From: Solirubrobacter ginsenosidimutans
GTDB taxonomy: Bacteria > Actinomycetota > Thermoleophilia > Solirubrobacterales > Solirubrobacteraceae
NCBI RefSeq assembly: GCF_027587205.1
Contig: NZ_JAPDOD010000043.1
Span: 1-64,000 of the forward strand
Reading direction: 5' to 3'
DNA length: 64,000 nt
Part shown: positions 1 through 12,083 of the stretch, one piece after another
How positions within the stretch are numbered: the stretch's first letter is position 1
Layout: every line of letters begins with the position of its first letter
Made by a program: the position numbers and the translations under genes
The notes under the pieces: generated by a model
Seen by the model: the letters and a program-made list of their open reading frames with translations, nothing else
Told to the model about the DNA's origin: nothing
Database searches by the model: none

Positions 1-90
1 GGCGTGCGGGGCGCCGGGGGCGTGCGGGGCGCCGGGGGCGTGCGCGGGGCGCCGGGGGTGCGCGGGGCGCCGGGGTGCGCGAGGCGCGCG
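1..90. repeat. GC-rich degenerate tandem repeat at window edge
   Basis: The first 90 bases are built from about five imperfect copies of a 16-20 bp unit with the core GCGGGGCGCCGGGG. No convincing coding frame runs through them. The short translated products are simple Arg-Gly-Ala-Pro repeats. The array lies just beyond the 3' end of the EAL/HDOD gene and is cut by the window edge, so its full length is unknown. Confidence 0.6.
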
Positions 91-112
91 GGGGGCGTCG
101 TGCGGTGTCGCT

Positions 113-1348
113 CTAGGCGACGGCGCGGCTGGCTTCGTCCGCCCACGCCAGGGCGGAGCGGTAGGCGCCCGCCAGAGACGGGGAGGAGTCGGTCGTCGGC
201 AGCGTCGGGAACTCGCCCCGCTCATACGCGGCGACCGCGGCGAGCAGTTCGCCCTTCGGCCCTTCGCGGCGCAGCAGGGCGGTCTGGATCTCCTCGGTGA
301 ACGGCAAAGAGTCCAAGACGTCGGCCATCGGGGCGTTCAGCAGCGCGTCGGCGACCGAGAAGAGCCCGATCGTGAACAGCGTCTCGCGCTCCTCGGGAAG
401 GGCCGAGCCCGCGAGGATCTCGCACATGTGGGCGCGGCGCAGACCGAGCGCCACGAGTTCGTCCGGCACGTCGGGGATCGAGGAGATGACCATGACCGTC
501 GCCCAGCGGCGGACGGTGCGCACGCCGAGCATCGCGAGCGCCTCGCGCACCGAGCCGACGGTGCGCGGCAGCGCGAAGAACGCCGAGTTCACGTACCGAA
601 GCAGCTTCAGCGAGAGGCCGATGTCGGACGAGATGATCCGCTCGAGGTCTTCGAAGGAGATGTCGCCCGCGGTCAGCTCGGACAGGCGGCGCAGGGAGCC
701 GAGGCCGGCGGTCGCGACGCCGCGATGGCGGAAGATGCGCGGCTGGGCGAAGTACTCGCCCTGGAAGTAGGTGAAGCCGAGGGCCTTGCAGCGTTCGAAG
801 GCGGCGTGGTCGCCGACTTCGGTCGCGACGAGCATCGCGCCCTGCATCTTGGGCACGCGCAGGACGCGGGGGAGGTCTTCGGCGGAGACCGCGGAGACGT
901 CGACGCGGACGATCGAGCAGAGCCCCATGAGCTCTTCGACGTTGTCGATCAGCGAGCCGTCGTACTCGTCCAGCGCGATCGTGTAGCCCGAACGGGCCAG
1001 TTTCTGCAGGATCTGCAGCAGGTCTTCGCGGGCCGAGTAAGCCTTGATCTGGAGTACCGCGCGGTCGGGGCGCACCGGCGGCGGCCCGATCTCGACCAGG
1101 AAGTTGCGCGCGATGGTCACCCACGCGGGGTGGCGGCCGGCCAGGGTCTCCAGCCCGATGTCGCCGAACGCCTCCACCAGCAGGGCAGAGGTGGCCTTGG
1201 CGTCCATCGCCGGATCGCCGAGATCGACGGACCCGCCGAAGCGCAGCTCGTAACCCACGACAACATTCCGTGCATCCGCGATCGGATGGCGAACGACCGC
1301 GACTTCCTGGCGGCCGGGATTCGCGGGAGCGGGCACGGAGATACTCAC
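113..1348 (-). CDS. EAL/HDOD two-domain signalling protein (YuxH-like)
   Basis: The 411-residue product combines a degenerate N-terminal EAL-type domain (opening RHPIADARNVVVGYELRF, like the RQPIF..YELLFR signature of the family) with a C-terminal HDOD domain (about residues 175-370, including SLKLLRYVNSAFF and LGVRTVRRW). Canonical EAL catalytic residues are not evident, so it more likely binds a ligand or partner than hydrolyses c-di-GMP. The GTG at 1348 is preferred because the longer frame would run into the divergent hpf gene. No strong ribosome site is visible, so the start is uncertain. Confidence 0.8.
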   Translation of the reverse strand: MSISVPAPANPGRQEVAVVRHPIADARNVVVGYELRFGGSVDLGDPAMDAKATSALLVEAFGDIGLETLAGRHPAWVTIARNFLVEIGPPPVRPDRAVLQIKAYSAREDLLQILQKLARSGYTIALDEYDGSLIDNVEELMGLCSIVRVDVSAVSAEDLPRVLRVPKMQGAMLVATEVGDHAAFERCKALGFTYFQGEYFAQPRIFRHRGVATAGLGSLRRLSELTAGDISFEDLERIISSDIGLSLKLLRYVNSAFFALPRTVGSVREALAMLGVRTVRRWATVMVISSIPDVPDELVALGLRRAHMCEILAGSALPEERETLFTIGLFSVADALLNAPMADVLDSLPFTEEIQTALLRREGPKGELLAAVAAYERGEFPTLPTTDSSPSLAGAYRSALAWADEASRAVA

Positions 1349-1424
1349 AGTACGTACTTCGGCCAATGCGTGCGCTCGCTTGAGGCTACGATTCACAAAA
1401 GCTGACCCCGACAGAGGAGTCCCC

Positions 1425-1796
1425 ATGCAGATCGAGGTGAAGGGCAAGAACCTTCAGGTCACCGAAGAGCTGCGGGAGTACGTCGAGCGGCGGTTCGACA
1501 AGATTTCCAAGCAGGTATCGGAGCAGGCGACGCTCGACGTGGAAGTGGCGGACGAGAACGTCCCGGGCGATCCGGTCGCCGCCGAGGCGGTGCTGCACCT
1601 CAAGGGAACGCAACTGCGGGCCAAGGAGGTCTCCAAGGACGCCAAGCACGCCGTCCACCTCGTGGCGGACAACATGGAGCGCCAGGTCAAGCGCCATCGG
1701 GACAAGCGACGGGGGCGGCGCGAAACGCGCTCCGCGGCCGAGGCGCTGAACACGACCGAGGCGACGCTCGAGGAAGCACCCACCACGCTCCAGTAA
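1425..1796 (+). CDS. hpf: ribosome hibernation promoting factor, short form
   Basis: The 123-residue protein starts MQIEVKGKNLQVTEELREYV and keeps the HPF/RaiA fold pattern, with acidic strands (LDVEVADEN) and a basic helix (ERQVKRHRDKRRGRR) that would dock on the 30S subunit. The ATG has a good GAGGAG site 5 bases upstream. It sits 42 bp upstream of secA, a common hpf-secA order. Long-form HPF proteins carry a C-terminal dimerisation domain; here only an acidic 20-residue tail follows, so this looks like a short form that could not form 100S dimers alone. Confidence 0.88.
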   Translation: MQIEVKGKNLQVTEELREYVERRFDKISKQVSEQATLDVEVADENVPGDPVAAEAVLHLKGTQLRAKEVSKDAKHAVHLVADNMERQVKRHRDKRRGRRETRSAAEALNTTEATLEEAPTTLQ

Positions 1797-1838
1797 CAGG
1801 CCTGATCAGGGCGCGCTCGGCCGCTAGTCTAGGTAGCT

Positions 1839-4682
<2,844 letters not shown>

Positions 4683-4694
4683 AGCGGCGCTTCC

Positions 4695-4720
4695 GGACCC
4701 GGGGCTTGCGCACCGGGTCC
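4695..4720 (+). terminator. hairpin after secA
   Basis: A perfect 8-bp stem (GGACCCGG / CCGGGTCC) with a 10-base loop begins 12 bases after the secA stop. There is no T-run, which is usual for hairpin terminators in GC-rich actinobacteria. Confidence 0.5.
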
Positions 4721-4816
4721 GTCGCCTGGGCGCCCTGAAGCGTTCCGCGCATAACGTGCTCTGCGATCTGTGAGATGGGAAGCATGGATCCCAGTGTGTG
4801 CGCCAAACGGCATCAG

Positions 4817-4846
4817 TTCAAATCATCGTTTCAGCCAACCTATAAG
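4817..4846 (+). promoter_or_regulatory. promoter of LysR-purU pair
   Basis: TTCAAA and TATAAG are separated by 18 bases, and the -10 ends 8 bases before the LysR ATG at 4855. Transcription would start almost at the start codon, giving a leaderless mRNA. This is inferred from spacing only. Flanking GTTCA/TGAAC half-sites could serve LysR autoregulation. Confidence 0.45.
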
Positions 4847-4854
4847 CTGAACCT

Positions 4855-5736
4855 ATGGACCCGCGGCGCGTGCTCACCTTCCGCGCCGTCGCCCACGAGC
4901 GCTCGTTCAGCGCCGCCGCGCGCACGCTCGCACTGACCCAGCCGGCCGTGTCGCAGCAGGTCGCGGCACTGGAGACCGAGGTGGGCGCGCGGCTGCTCGA
5001 CCGCGAGCCCGGCGGGCTGAAGCTGACAACCGCGGGCCGGATCCTGCTCGAGCACGCCGACGCGCTCGCCGACACCCTCACGCTTGCGACAACGCAGCTC
5101 GAAGAGCACAACAACGCCGAGCGCGGGCGACTGCGCATCGGCGCGTTCTCCAGCTCCCTCGCGGCACTGGTCCCCGAGACCGTGCGCCGGCTGCGTGACG
5201 CCTACCCCGACGCCGAGGTGCTCGTCCAGGAGGGCGACAGCCTCGCGCTGGCCGAGCGGGTCAAGACCGGCGAGCTGCACCTGAGCGTCGCGTTCCAGGA
5301 CGCGGCGCTGGCGCGGCGCGAGCACGAGGGCCTGACGCGCCACGACATCCTGCGCGAGCCGTTCCTGGTCGCACTCCCGCCGGACCACGCCCTGAGCGGC
5401 AAACCGACGGTCGCCCTCGAAGAGCTCGCCGACGCGCCGTGGTCTGCGGCGTCGACCGACGGCCTGATCGCCCGCGCCTGCCGCGCGGCCGGCTTCGAGC
5501 CCCGCATCGTCTCGATCACCCGCGACCCGATCGCGATCCGCGAGTTCGTCGCCCGCGGCACCGCGGTGACGCTCGTCCCGCGGCTGCTGAAGCCCGGCAT
5601 GCCCGGCTTGGCGTTCGCCAAGATCGTGAACGGCCCGCAGCGCGACCTGTACGTCCTCACCCCGCCCGGCGGCCGCCACCCACTCGTCGAGCCGACGCTG
5701 CAAGCGCTGATCGAAGTAGCCTCCGCGACCGGATGA
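4855..5736 (+). CDS. LysR family transcriptional regulator
   Basis: The 293-residue protein has an N-terminal winged helix-turn-helix (residues about 5-60, [20 protein letters not shown] is the typical recognition helix) and a C-terminal LysR substrate-binding domain (about 90-290). Its TGA overlaps the purU ATG, so the two are translationally coupled. That suggests this regulator controls one-carbon metabolism, which is inference. A promoter with a near-leaderless spacing lies just upstream. Confidence 0.9.
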   Translation: MDPRRVLTFRAVAHERSFSAAARTLALTQPAVSQQVAALETEVGARLLDREPGGLKLTTAGRILLEHADALADTLTLATTQLEEHNNAERGRLRIGAFSSSLAALVPETVRRLRDAYPDAEVLVQEGDSLALAERVKTGELHLSVAFQDAALARREHEGLTRHDILREPFLVALPPDHALSGKPTVALEELADAPWSAASTDGLIARACRAAGFEPRIVSITRDPIAIREFVARGTAVTLVPRLLKPGMPGLAFAKIVNGPQRDLYVLTPPGGRHPLVEPTLQALIEVASATG

Positions 5737-6554
5737 ACGGGCGCCTACTGATCACCTGCCCCGACCGGCACGGGATCGTCGCCGCGGTCGCCGGCTTCCT
5801 CGCCGGTTCCGGCGCGAACATCATCACCTCCGACCAGCACTCCACCGACCCCGAGGGTGGGGAGTTCTTCATGCGGATGGAGTTCACCCTCGAGCAGGGC
5901 GACCTGAGCGCGCTCGGACGCGCCTTCGGCCAGGAGGTCGGCGACCGGCTCGACATGCGCTGGCGCCTCACCGACGGCGGTAGGCCCAAGCGCATGGCGA
6001 TCCTCGTGAGCAAGGAGGATCACTGCCTGGTCGATCTGCTGTGGCGCCACCGCCGCGGTGAGCTGGACGCGGACATCGCGCTGGTCGCCTCCAACCACCC
6101 CGACCATCGCGCCGACGTCGAGGGCTTCGGCATCCCGTACCACCACGTGCCGTACCCGAACGAGCCGGAGCTGCTGGAGCTGCTCAACGACGTCGACCTC
6201 GTCGTCCTCGCCCGCTACATGCGCATCCTGTCCGGCGGGTTCCTCACGACGCTGGACACGCCCGTGATCAACATCCACCACTCGTTCCTCCCCGCCTTCG
6301 CCGGCGCCAACCCGTACCAGCGGGCGTTCGAGCGGGGCGTGAAGATCATCGGCGCGACCGCGCACTACGTGACCGAGGAACTCGACGCCGGCCCGATCAT
6401 CGAGCAGGACGTCGCCCGCGTCTCCCACCGCGAACACGCCGAGACGATGGTCCGCCTCGGCCGCGACATCGAGCGCACCGTGCTCGCCCGCGCCGTCAAG
6501 TGGCATCTCGAGGACCGTGTGCTCGTGCACGGAAATCGGACAGTGGTCTTCTAG
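5733..6554 (+). CDS. purU: formyltetrahydrofolate deformylase
   Basis: The 273-residue enzyme hydrolyses 10-formyl-THF to THF and formate, feeding PurT and balancing the folate pool. Residues 1-80 form the ACT-like regulatory domain ([17 protein letters not shown]). The formyl transferase fold follows with [16 protein letters not shown] and the catalytic Asp in [11 protein letters not shown]. Length is usual for the family. The ATG overlaps the LysR stop by 4 bases. Confidence 0.95.
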   Translation: MNGRLLITCPDRHGIVAAVAGFLAGSGANIITSDQHSTDPEGGEFFMRMEFTLEQGDLSALGRAFGQEVGDRLDMRWRLTDGGRPKRMAILVSKEDHCLVDLLWRHRRGELDADIALVASNHPDHRADVEGFGIPYHHVPYPNEPELLELLNDVDLVVLARYMRILSGGFLTTLDTPVINIHHSFLPAFAGANPYQRAFERGVKIIGATAHYVTEELDAGPIIEQDVARVSHREHAETMVRLGRDIERTVLARAVKWHLEDRVLVHGNRTVVF

Positions 6555-6558
6555 GAAG

Positions 6559-9471
6559 ATGCGCCTCCCGGAGCCGTTGCGCTCACGGCTCGAAGGCTGG
6601 CCCCATGCGTCGCGGGTCCTTCGCTTGGTCGAGGCGGCCGGCCCGATCCTGGTGGACAACAAGACGCCGTTCTTCCCGGCTTACACCGATCACGGCATCG
6701 AGCACGTCGTCCGGGTGATGGAGACCGCGTGGAGACTCGTGCCTGAAGAAGCAGAGCCGCTTCTGAACGCCTCCGACGCCGCGGTGCTCGCCGGCGCGGC
6801 GGTGGTCCACGACCTCGGAATGCATCTTCGCCCTCCGGGGTTCGCCGAGCTGGTGGCACCTGGCTCCCGGTTCAAGTCGCTGCGATGGTTCCGCGAAGCA
6901 CAGGGCTCGCGCGCGCCGGACCGCCCATGGGACGAGACCTGGCAGGCGTTCCGCAAAGCCGCGCGGCATCTGACCGAGACGCAGATCGACACGATCCTGG
7001 GACCCGGGAACCGCGGGATCCCGGCGGTCGCCTTCGGTGACAACGATCTCGATCACTCGCGCTGGACGCACGACGACCATCTCCTGATCGGCGAGTTCAT
7101 CCGGCGCCATCACGCGCGGCTGAGCCATGAGATCGCGATCTACGGATTCCCGGGGGTCCCACCCGGTGACTTCCCGGTGCTCGCTCGCGACCTGCCGGGG
7201 CTCGCCGACGCGATCGGCGTGACCGCCCGCTCGCACAACGAGGACCTGCGGGTGATGCTGCACTACCTCAAGGATCAGTATCGGACGGTGATCGAGCCGG
7301 CGGGCGCGCACCTCCCGTACCTGATGGGACTGCTCGGCGTTGCCGACTACCTCCAGATCGACCAGGACCGGGCACCGACGGTGCTGCTCCGGTTGAAGGA
7401 GCCGCAGAGTCGTGTGAGTGTCGAGCAGTGGGCACTGCACCGGGCCGTCCATCAGATCAGCTGGGCCTACGAGGACCCCGGCGCGATCGTAATCGACGTG
7501 CTGCCCTCACACGACTACCGGACCCATTTCCAGCTGCGTGACCTGTTCCGAGGTCTGCGGGCGCAGCTGGACGTGACGACGGCCGTGCTGAGCGAGACCT
7601 ACGGAACCGTGCAGCCGGCGTTGCGCCTGACCAAGCAGCGCGTCGAGACCAACCTCGACTCGGAAGGCCTGCACGAGGCGCTCGAGTTCATCCCACGGCG
7701 GGCGGCGCTGCGCAGCGGCGAGGAGCTCTTCCGGCTGATGATCGGTGATCTCTACGGCGATCACCCGGCGGTCGCGGGTCGCGAGCTGCTCCAGAACGCG
7801 GTCGATGCGGTCCGTGAGCGACGGCGCTGGGAGCACGGGTCCGACCGCGCGTTCACGCCCGACGAGTTCCGGCCACTGCCCGCGGACGTCCTCGTCGAGC
7901 ACGTGCGCACGAGCGAGGGTGAATGGATACTGCGGATCGTCGATCGAGGGATCGGAATGACTCCGGACACGATCGTGGACTACTTCCTCAAGTCCGGCGC
8001 GTCGCTCGGTCCGTCTCCCGTCGAGTTGGACGGGATCGATCGAGCGACCGCGATCCGATGGATGAAGACGGGGCGCTTCGGGATCGGCGCGTTCGCTTCC
8101 TTCCTGCTCGGACCGGAGATCCGCGTGACCACGCGCCATCTCACCGCCGAGCGCGGGGCCCGGTTCGTCGCGCGTCTCGATGACGACATAGTCGAGCTGA
8201 TCTGGGCGGACGATGTGCCGTTCGGCACCGAGGTGGTCATCCCGACGGCCGACCCGCCCTCTCGCAAGGCAGCATTCCCGCCCCCGAGTCTGATCGACGA
8301 GATCCGCGGCTTCTACCGGCTCGGCGATCCGGACGTCTTCTTCCGAGACGAGGAGCAGAGCTCGCTCGCGAGCGACTCGCGGGCCGCGGTGCCGGACCTC
8401 GAGTCGCCGCTGCCGAAAGACTGGCGGCTCCTCGCCGTGCCGGAGCTCGACGGGGTGCTCTGGCACGTGAGCGACACACGCCAGGCAGGGTCGGTCGCGC
8501 ACAACGGCATCGGAATCCATGTCCCGGGCCAGAGGGCGGACAGTGCGTACGAGTGGCGAGGCCTTCACCGCTCACGCTGGCTTCGCTTCCCACCGCTGGC
8601 CGTGTTCGACTCGCGCCACCGCCTCGGGATCTCGCTCAATCGCTACCGCCTGACGGAGTCGTTCGCACCGTTCCAGGACGAACTGCTGCGCTCGATCGGC
8701 CTGGACGTCGTGGCCCACGCCCTCGTGGCCGGCGCTCGTCAGTACCCGCTGGCTAGTGGGCCGTATCTCGCTTCGGTGATGGGCCGCGACGCCTGGGCGC
8801 CGCTGACCCTCTGTGCACCGCTTGGCGACGGCGCGTGGTGCGTGTGGTGGCAACACGATGACCTCGGATCCGTTTTTGCGAGTCACCGCTTCCTCAATGA
8901 CGTGACGAGCCCAAGCTGGCAACGGCTGCCGATGCGCTCGGTGCTCGGTCTCGAGCACGATCGCCTCTCGATATCGGCCGGCGTGGTCCGCGAGCTGGTG
9001 CGCCGTGGAATCGGCGAGGTCGAACGCATCAGTCCGTTCAAGGCGACGATCACCATGATCGCGTTCGCCTTCGCTCAGCCGCGGCATGAGCTATTGAGTG
9101 AGCGTCCCGATCTGTCCTTTCCGCTTCTGGGTGAGCACCTGACGAGTGCTCCGGGCGGCGAGTGGGGCTACAGCGTCGATCCGGGACAGCACGAGGAGAC
9201 GCCGGAACCCACGCGGTCCGACGACACGGCGCTATTGCGCGAATTGCTCGAGGTCGAGTTCAATGGGGGCGCGACCAGCGCGGCGGTGACGCTGTTCCGG
9301 CCCGGCACCGGCTCGCCCGTGGTCGACGCGCTGGCGGCGACCTGGCAGCGGATCGTCGGCGGGACGATCGAGCGAGATCCCGAGCGGCGGCGCGAGCAGC
9401 GGGACGCGATCGCGGAGCGACACCCGGAGATCCGGCCGCACCTCGCCGCCTGGTCGGCCACACGGACCTAA
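6559..9471 (+). CDS. HD-domain plus Hsp90-like GHKL ATPase protein
   Basis: The 970-residue protein joins two modules. Residues about 40-330 resemble an HD metal-phosphohydrolase domain with H45, H49 and the H84-D85 pair (VVHDLGMH). Residues about 395-560 form a Bergerat ATPase: N-box ELLQNAVDAVRER (Asn near 413), G1 DRGIGMT (near 462) and G2 GRFGIGAFASFLLG (near 505), closest in style to Hsp90/MutL rather than histidine kinases. The C-terminal 400 residues are unassigned. The ATG at 6559 follows the purU stop; a GTG at 6517 inside purU is an alternative. Its 3' end overlaps the convergent phospholipase D gene by 4 bases. Function is unknown; related fusions occur in stress or conflict loci (inference). 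Confidence 0.75.
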   Translation: MRLPEPLRSRLEGWPHASRVLRLVEAAGPILVDNKTPFFPAYTDHGIEHVVRVMETAWRLVPEEAEPLLNASDAAVLAGAAVVHDLGMHLRPPGFAELVAPGSRFKSLRWFREAQGSRAPDRPWDETWQAFRKAARHLTETQIDTILGPGNRGIPAVAFGDNDLDHSRWTHDDHLLIGEFIRRHHARLSHEIAIYGFPGVPPGDFPVLARDLPGLADAIGVTARSHNEDLRVMLHYLKDQYRTVIEPAGAHLPYLMGLLGVADYLQIDQDRAPTVLLRLKEPQSRVSVEQWALHRAVHQISWAYEDPGAIVIDVLPSHDYRTHFQLRDLFRGLRAQLDVTTAVLSETYGTVQPALRLTKQRVETNLDSEGLHEALEFIPRRAALRSGEELFRLMIGDLYGDHPAVAGRELLQNAVDAVRERRRWEHGSDRAFTPDEFRPLPADVLVEHVRTSEGEWILRIVDRGIGMTPDTIVDYFLKSGASLGPSPVELDGIDRATAIRWMKTGRFGIGAFASFLLGPEIRVTTRHLTAERGARFVARLDDDIVELIWADDVPFGTEVVIPTADPPSRKAAFPPPSLIDEIRGFYRLGDPDVFFRDEEQSSLASDSRAAVPDLESPLPKDWRLLAVPELDGVLWHVSDTRQAGSVAHNGIGIHVPGQRADSAYEWRGLHRSRWLRFPPLAVFDSRHRLGISLNRYRLTESFAPFQDELLRSIGLDVVAHALVAGARQYPLASGPYLASVMGRDAWAPLTLCAPLGDGAWCVWWQHDDLGSVFASHRFLNDVTSPSWQRLPMRSVLGLEHDRLSISAGVVRELVRRGIGEVERISPFKATITMIAFAFAQPRHELLSERPDLSFPLLGEHLTSAPGGEWGYSVDPGQHEETPEPTRSDDTALLRELLEVEFNGGATSAAVTLFRPGTGSPVVDALAATWQRIVGGTIERDPERRREQRDAIAERHPEIRPHLAAWSATRT

Positions 9472-10907
9472 CCGTCCACCACCAGCGCGTCGAGCGGGCC
9501 CATCAGCCGCCGGGAACGGCGGCTGACCCCGGGCAGCTCGACGAGATGATGGGTCAGTGGCGCTCCGGCGCGGCGGCGCTCCAGTTGCTCGCTCGCCGTC
9601 GGGCGCCACTGCTCGTCGATCACCGTCGCGGGATCGCCGTCCGCCGGTCCTTCCAGGTGCTCCGCCCACAGCTTCAGGCGGGTGGCTCTGGCGAGTGCCG
9701 GGTCGCAGGTGACGACGTCGGCCTCCGAGTCATTGAAGAGCGAGTGCTCGTTGAGGTTCGCGGACCCGATCGCCAGCCACGCGTCGTCGACGATGCCGAT
9801 CTTGGCGTGGACGTAGAGCGGGCCTGACCGCTCGCCGGTGCGCGACATGATCGTCGCCGCGAGGAAGTTCCTGCGGTCCTCGTCGGCCGCGACGAGGCGG
9901 CCGAGCATGCCGCGCGTGTCGTCCTGGCCGTTGTTGGCCTTGTGGGGGAGGAGGACGACGACGCGGAAGTCGTCGGTCGGCGGGTTGCGCAGCTTGCCCT
10001 CGAGGATGTGCACGATCTCAGGCGACCACAGGAACTGGTTCTCGAGGTAGATCAGCGTTCGCGCGCTCCGCAGCGCGCGGACGTAGCTCTCGAGGATCGA
10101 GAACTCGCCGCGCGGGAGCACGTCGTAGGCGCCCTCGGGGACGGTGCGGACGAACTGGGCCGTCGTGTCGCCGGCGGGCGCGAGCCGCTCGGGCAGCTCC
10201 AGCGCCTCGCCGTGGACGGCCTCCCAGCGCAGCGCGAAGTGGGCGGCGACGTCGCGGACGATCGGCCCGCGCAAGCGCGAGGACGCGTCGTGCCAGCCGA
10301 TCTCGTCCTCCTTGTGCGGGTGCTGGTTGGAGTCGTAGCGGTCACCCGCCAGCGCGGTGAGGTCGATGCCGCCGACGAACGCGACCTCGTCGTCGACGAT
10401 CACGATCTTCTCGTGGTGGCAGTGCATCAGCCGGCCGTGGGCGTCGAGCTCGCACTGGATCTTCGTGCCGCGCACGAGTGCGTCGCGCGCGGCCTTGACG
10501 TCGCCGCGGCGGGGCTTGAAGACCGGCACCGGCGCGCCCGCCCAGACGAGCAGCCGCACCGGTATCCGCTCTGCGACCTCGGCCAGGAGGTCCCGGATCG
10601 GCGTCGACTTGCGCGGGCCCGGGTCGAAGTCGGGCTGGAAGTTCCACGAGCAGATGTGCACGTGGCGCTGGGCTCCGCGGATCGCCTCCGCCATCGCCGG
10701 CAGCGCGTTCTCCCCGTCGATCAGCACCTCGAGCGCGTTGCCGTCGCGCGGCGGGACGGCGGTCTGGGCCCACAGCCCCTCGCCGGCCGGCGCGAGCGCC
10801 GCGAGCTGGTCGTGGCGCCGCAGCCGGCGCAGGTGGTGGTGGGTCATCGCGCGCTCGAGGCCGTCGCCGACGGCGGCGTCGACGCGGTCGCGGATCGGGA
10901 GGGCCAT
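9468..10907 (-). CDS. phospholipase D / cardiolipin synthase-like protein
   Basis: The 479-residue protein has the two HKD motifs of the PLD superfamily: HCHHEKIVIVDDEVAFVGG in the first half and HAKIGIVDDAWLAIGSANL in the second. The Asn-Glu-His-Ser after the second motif is typical of cardiolipin synthase-like and eukaryote-type PLD enzymes. No signal peptide or membrane helices are seen, unlike classical ClsA, so a cytoplasmic or peripheral phosphodiesterase acting on phospholipids is likely. It converges on the HD/ATPase gene and is divergent from prfB, whose start lies 35 bp away. Confidence 0.88.
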   Translation of the reverse strand: MALPIRDRVDAAVGDGLERAMTHHHLRRLRRHDQLAALAPAGEGLWAQTAVPPRDGNALEVLIDGENALPAMAEAIRGAQRHVHICSWNFQPDFDPGPRKSTPIRDLLAEVAERIPVRLLVWAGAPVPVFKPRRGDVKAARDALVRGTKIQCELDAHGRLMHCHHEKIVIVDDEVAFVGGIDLTALAGDRYDSNQHPHKEDEIGWHDASSRLRGPIVRDVAAHFALRWEAVHGEALELPERLAPAGDTTAQFVRTVPEGAYDVLPRGEFSILESYVRALRSARTLIYLENQFLWSPEIVHILEGKLRNPPTDDFRVVVLLPHKANNGQDDTRGMLGRLVAADEDRRNFLAATIMSRTGERSGPLYVHAKIGIVDDAWLAIGSANLNEHSLFNDSEADVVTCDPALARATRLKLWAEHLEGPADGDPATVIDEQWRPTASEQLERRRAGAPLTHHLVELPGVSRRSRRLMGPLDALVVDG

Positions 10908-10942
10908 GTCGCTTCGCTTACCCGCTAGCCTCCAGGATCAAT

Positions 10943-12050
10943 ATGGCCTCTGATCAGCCCACCCCGCAGCGCCTCGCAGCCATCCGTGAGCAGATGTCCC
11001 TGCTCTCGGACTATCTTTGACCCGGCTGGGATGCAGGAGCGCCTGAGCGCGCTGGAAGCGGAGATGGGATCGGCGGGGTTCTGGGATGACCCGGACACCG
11101 CCGCGAAGGTCGGAGCCGAGCACACGCGCACCCAGCGCCGGCTCGACACCTTCACGAAGCTGCAGTCCGACGCCGAGGACCTCGACGGGCTCGCCGAGCT
11201 CGCCGACGAGGACCCGGAGATCGCAGCGGAGTTCGACGAGGCGATCGACTCCGTCGAGGTGCGCCTGCAGGCGGCGGAGGAGCAGCGCCTCTTCACCGGC
11301 GACTACGACGCGGGCGACGCGCTCGTGACCGTCAACGCGGGCGCCGGGGGCACCGACGCGCAGGATTGGGCCGAGATGGTGCTGCGCATGGAGATGCGCT
11401 GGGCCGAGCGGCGCGGGTTCAAGGTCGAGTTGCTCGAGGCCAGCGCGGGCGAGGAAGCGGGCATCAAGTCCGCGACCTTCCGGGCGTCCGGCGACAACGC
11501 CTACGGCCTCTATTCGGCCGAGAAGGGCGTGCACCGTCTCGTGCGTCTGTCGCCGTTCGACTCCGCCAACCGCCGCCAGACGTCCTTCGCGGGCGTCGAG
11601 GTCGCGCCGGTGGTCGAGGAGGCGGGTGAGGTCACGATCGACGACGACGACCTCCAGGTCGACACCTACCGGGCTTCAGGCGCGGGCGGCCAGCACGTCA
11701 ACAAGACCGACTCCGCCGTGCGCATCACCCACCGCCCCAGCGGGATCGTCGTGCAGTGCCAGAACGAGCGCTCGCAGTCCGCGAACCGCGCGACCGCGAT
11801 GGCGATGCTCCGCGCCAAGCTGATCCAGCGCCAGGAGGAAGAGCGCCAGGCGGAGATCGCCAAGGCGCGTGGCGAGACGCTCGACGTCAACTTCGGCTCG
11901 CAGATCCGCTCCTACGTCCTGCACCCGTACACGATGGTCAAGGACCACCGCACCGACTTCGAAGTGGGCAACGCCAACGGCGTGTTGGACGGCGACCTCG
12001 ACGGCTTCGTCCGCTCCTGGCTCGAGGCCAACGCCAAGGGCCGCGGCTAA
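10943..12050 (+). CDS. prfB: peptide chain release factor 2 with programmed +1 frameshift
   Basis: RF2 reads UAA and UGA stop codons. The gene is split. Zero frame runs from the ATG at 10943 (CAGGA ribosome site 5 bases before) for 25 codons to a UGA at 11018, and the remaining 343 codons continue in the +1 frame from 11019. The joined product is 368 residues, matching E. coli RF2 (365). The SPFD specificity region (RLVRLSPFDSANRR) and the GGQ loop (SGAGGQHVNKTDSAVR) are intact. The coding sequence should be written as join(10943..11017,11019..12050). Confidence 0.96.
11012..11021 (+). promoter_or_regulatory. RF2 autoregulatory frameshift site
   Basis: TAT CTT TGA C is identical to the E. 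coli prfB slip site. Ribosomes stalled at the in-frame UGA when RF2 is scarce slip from CUU to UUU and continue. The internal Shine-Dalgarno element (AGGGGG in E. coli) is missing; only TCGGAC occupies that place. Frameshifting may be less efficient or depend on other features. Confidence 0.92.
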
Positions 12051-12056
12051 GCCTTT

Positions 12057-12071
12057 TAGTCGCGTCGACTA
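12057..12071 (+). promoter_or_regulatory. inverted repeat upstream of nadC
   Basis: TAGTCG and CGACTA are separated by CGT, 12 bases before the nadC ATG and 6 bases after the prfB stop. A perfect dyad at this place could be the operator of an NAD-synthesis repressor. No regulator gene of that kind is visible nearby. Confidence 0.4.
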
Positions 12072-12083
12072 GAATGGTCCGTC

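Noticed and set aside
1349..1358. AGTACGTACT palindrome between the EAL/HDOD and hpf genes
   Set aside because: Only 10 bp and self-complementary by two simple repeats; not enough to claim an operator.
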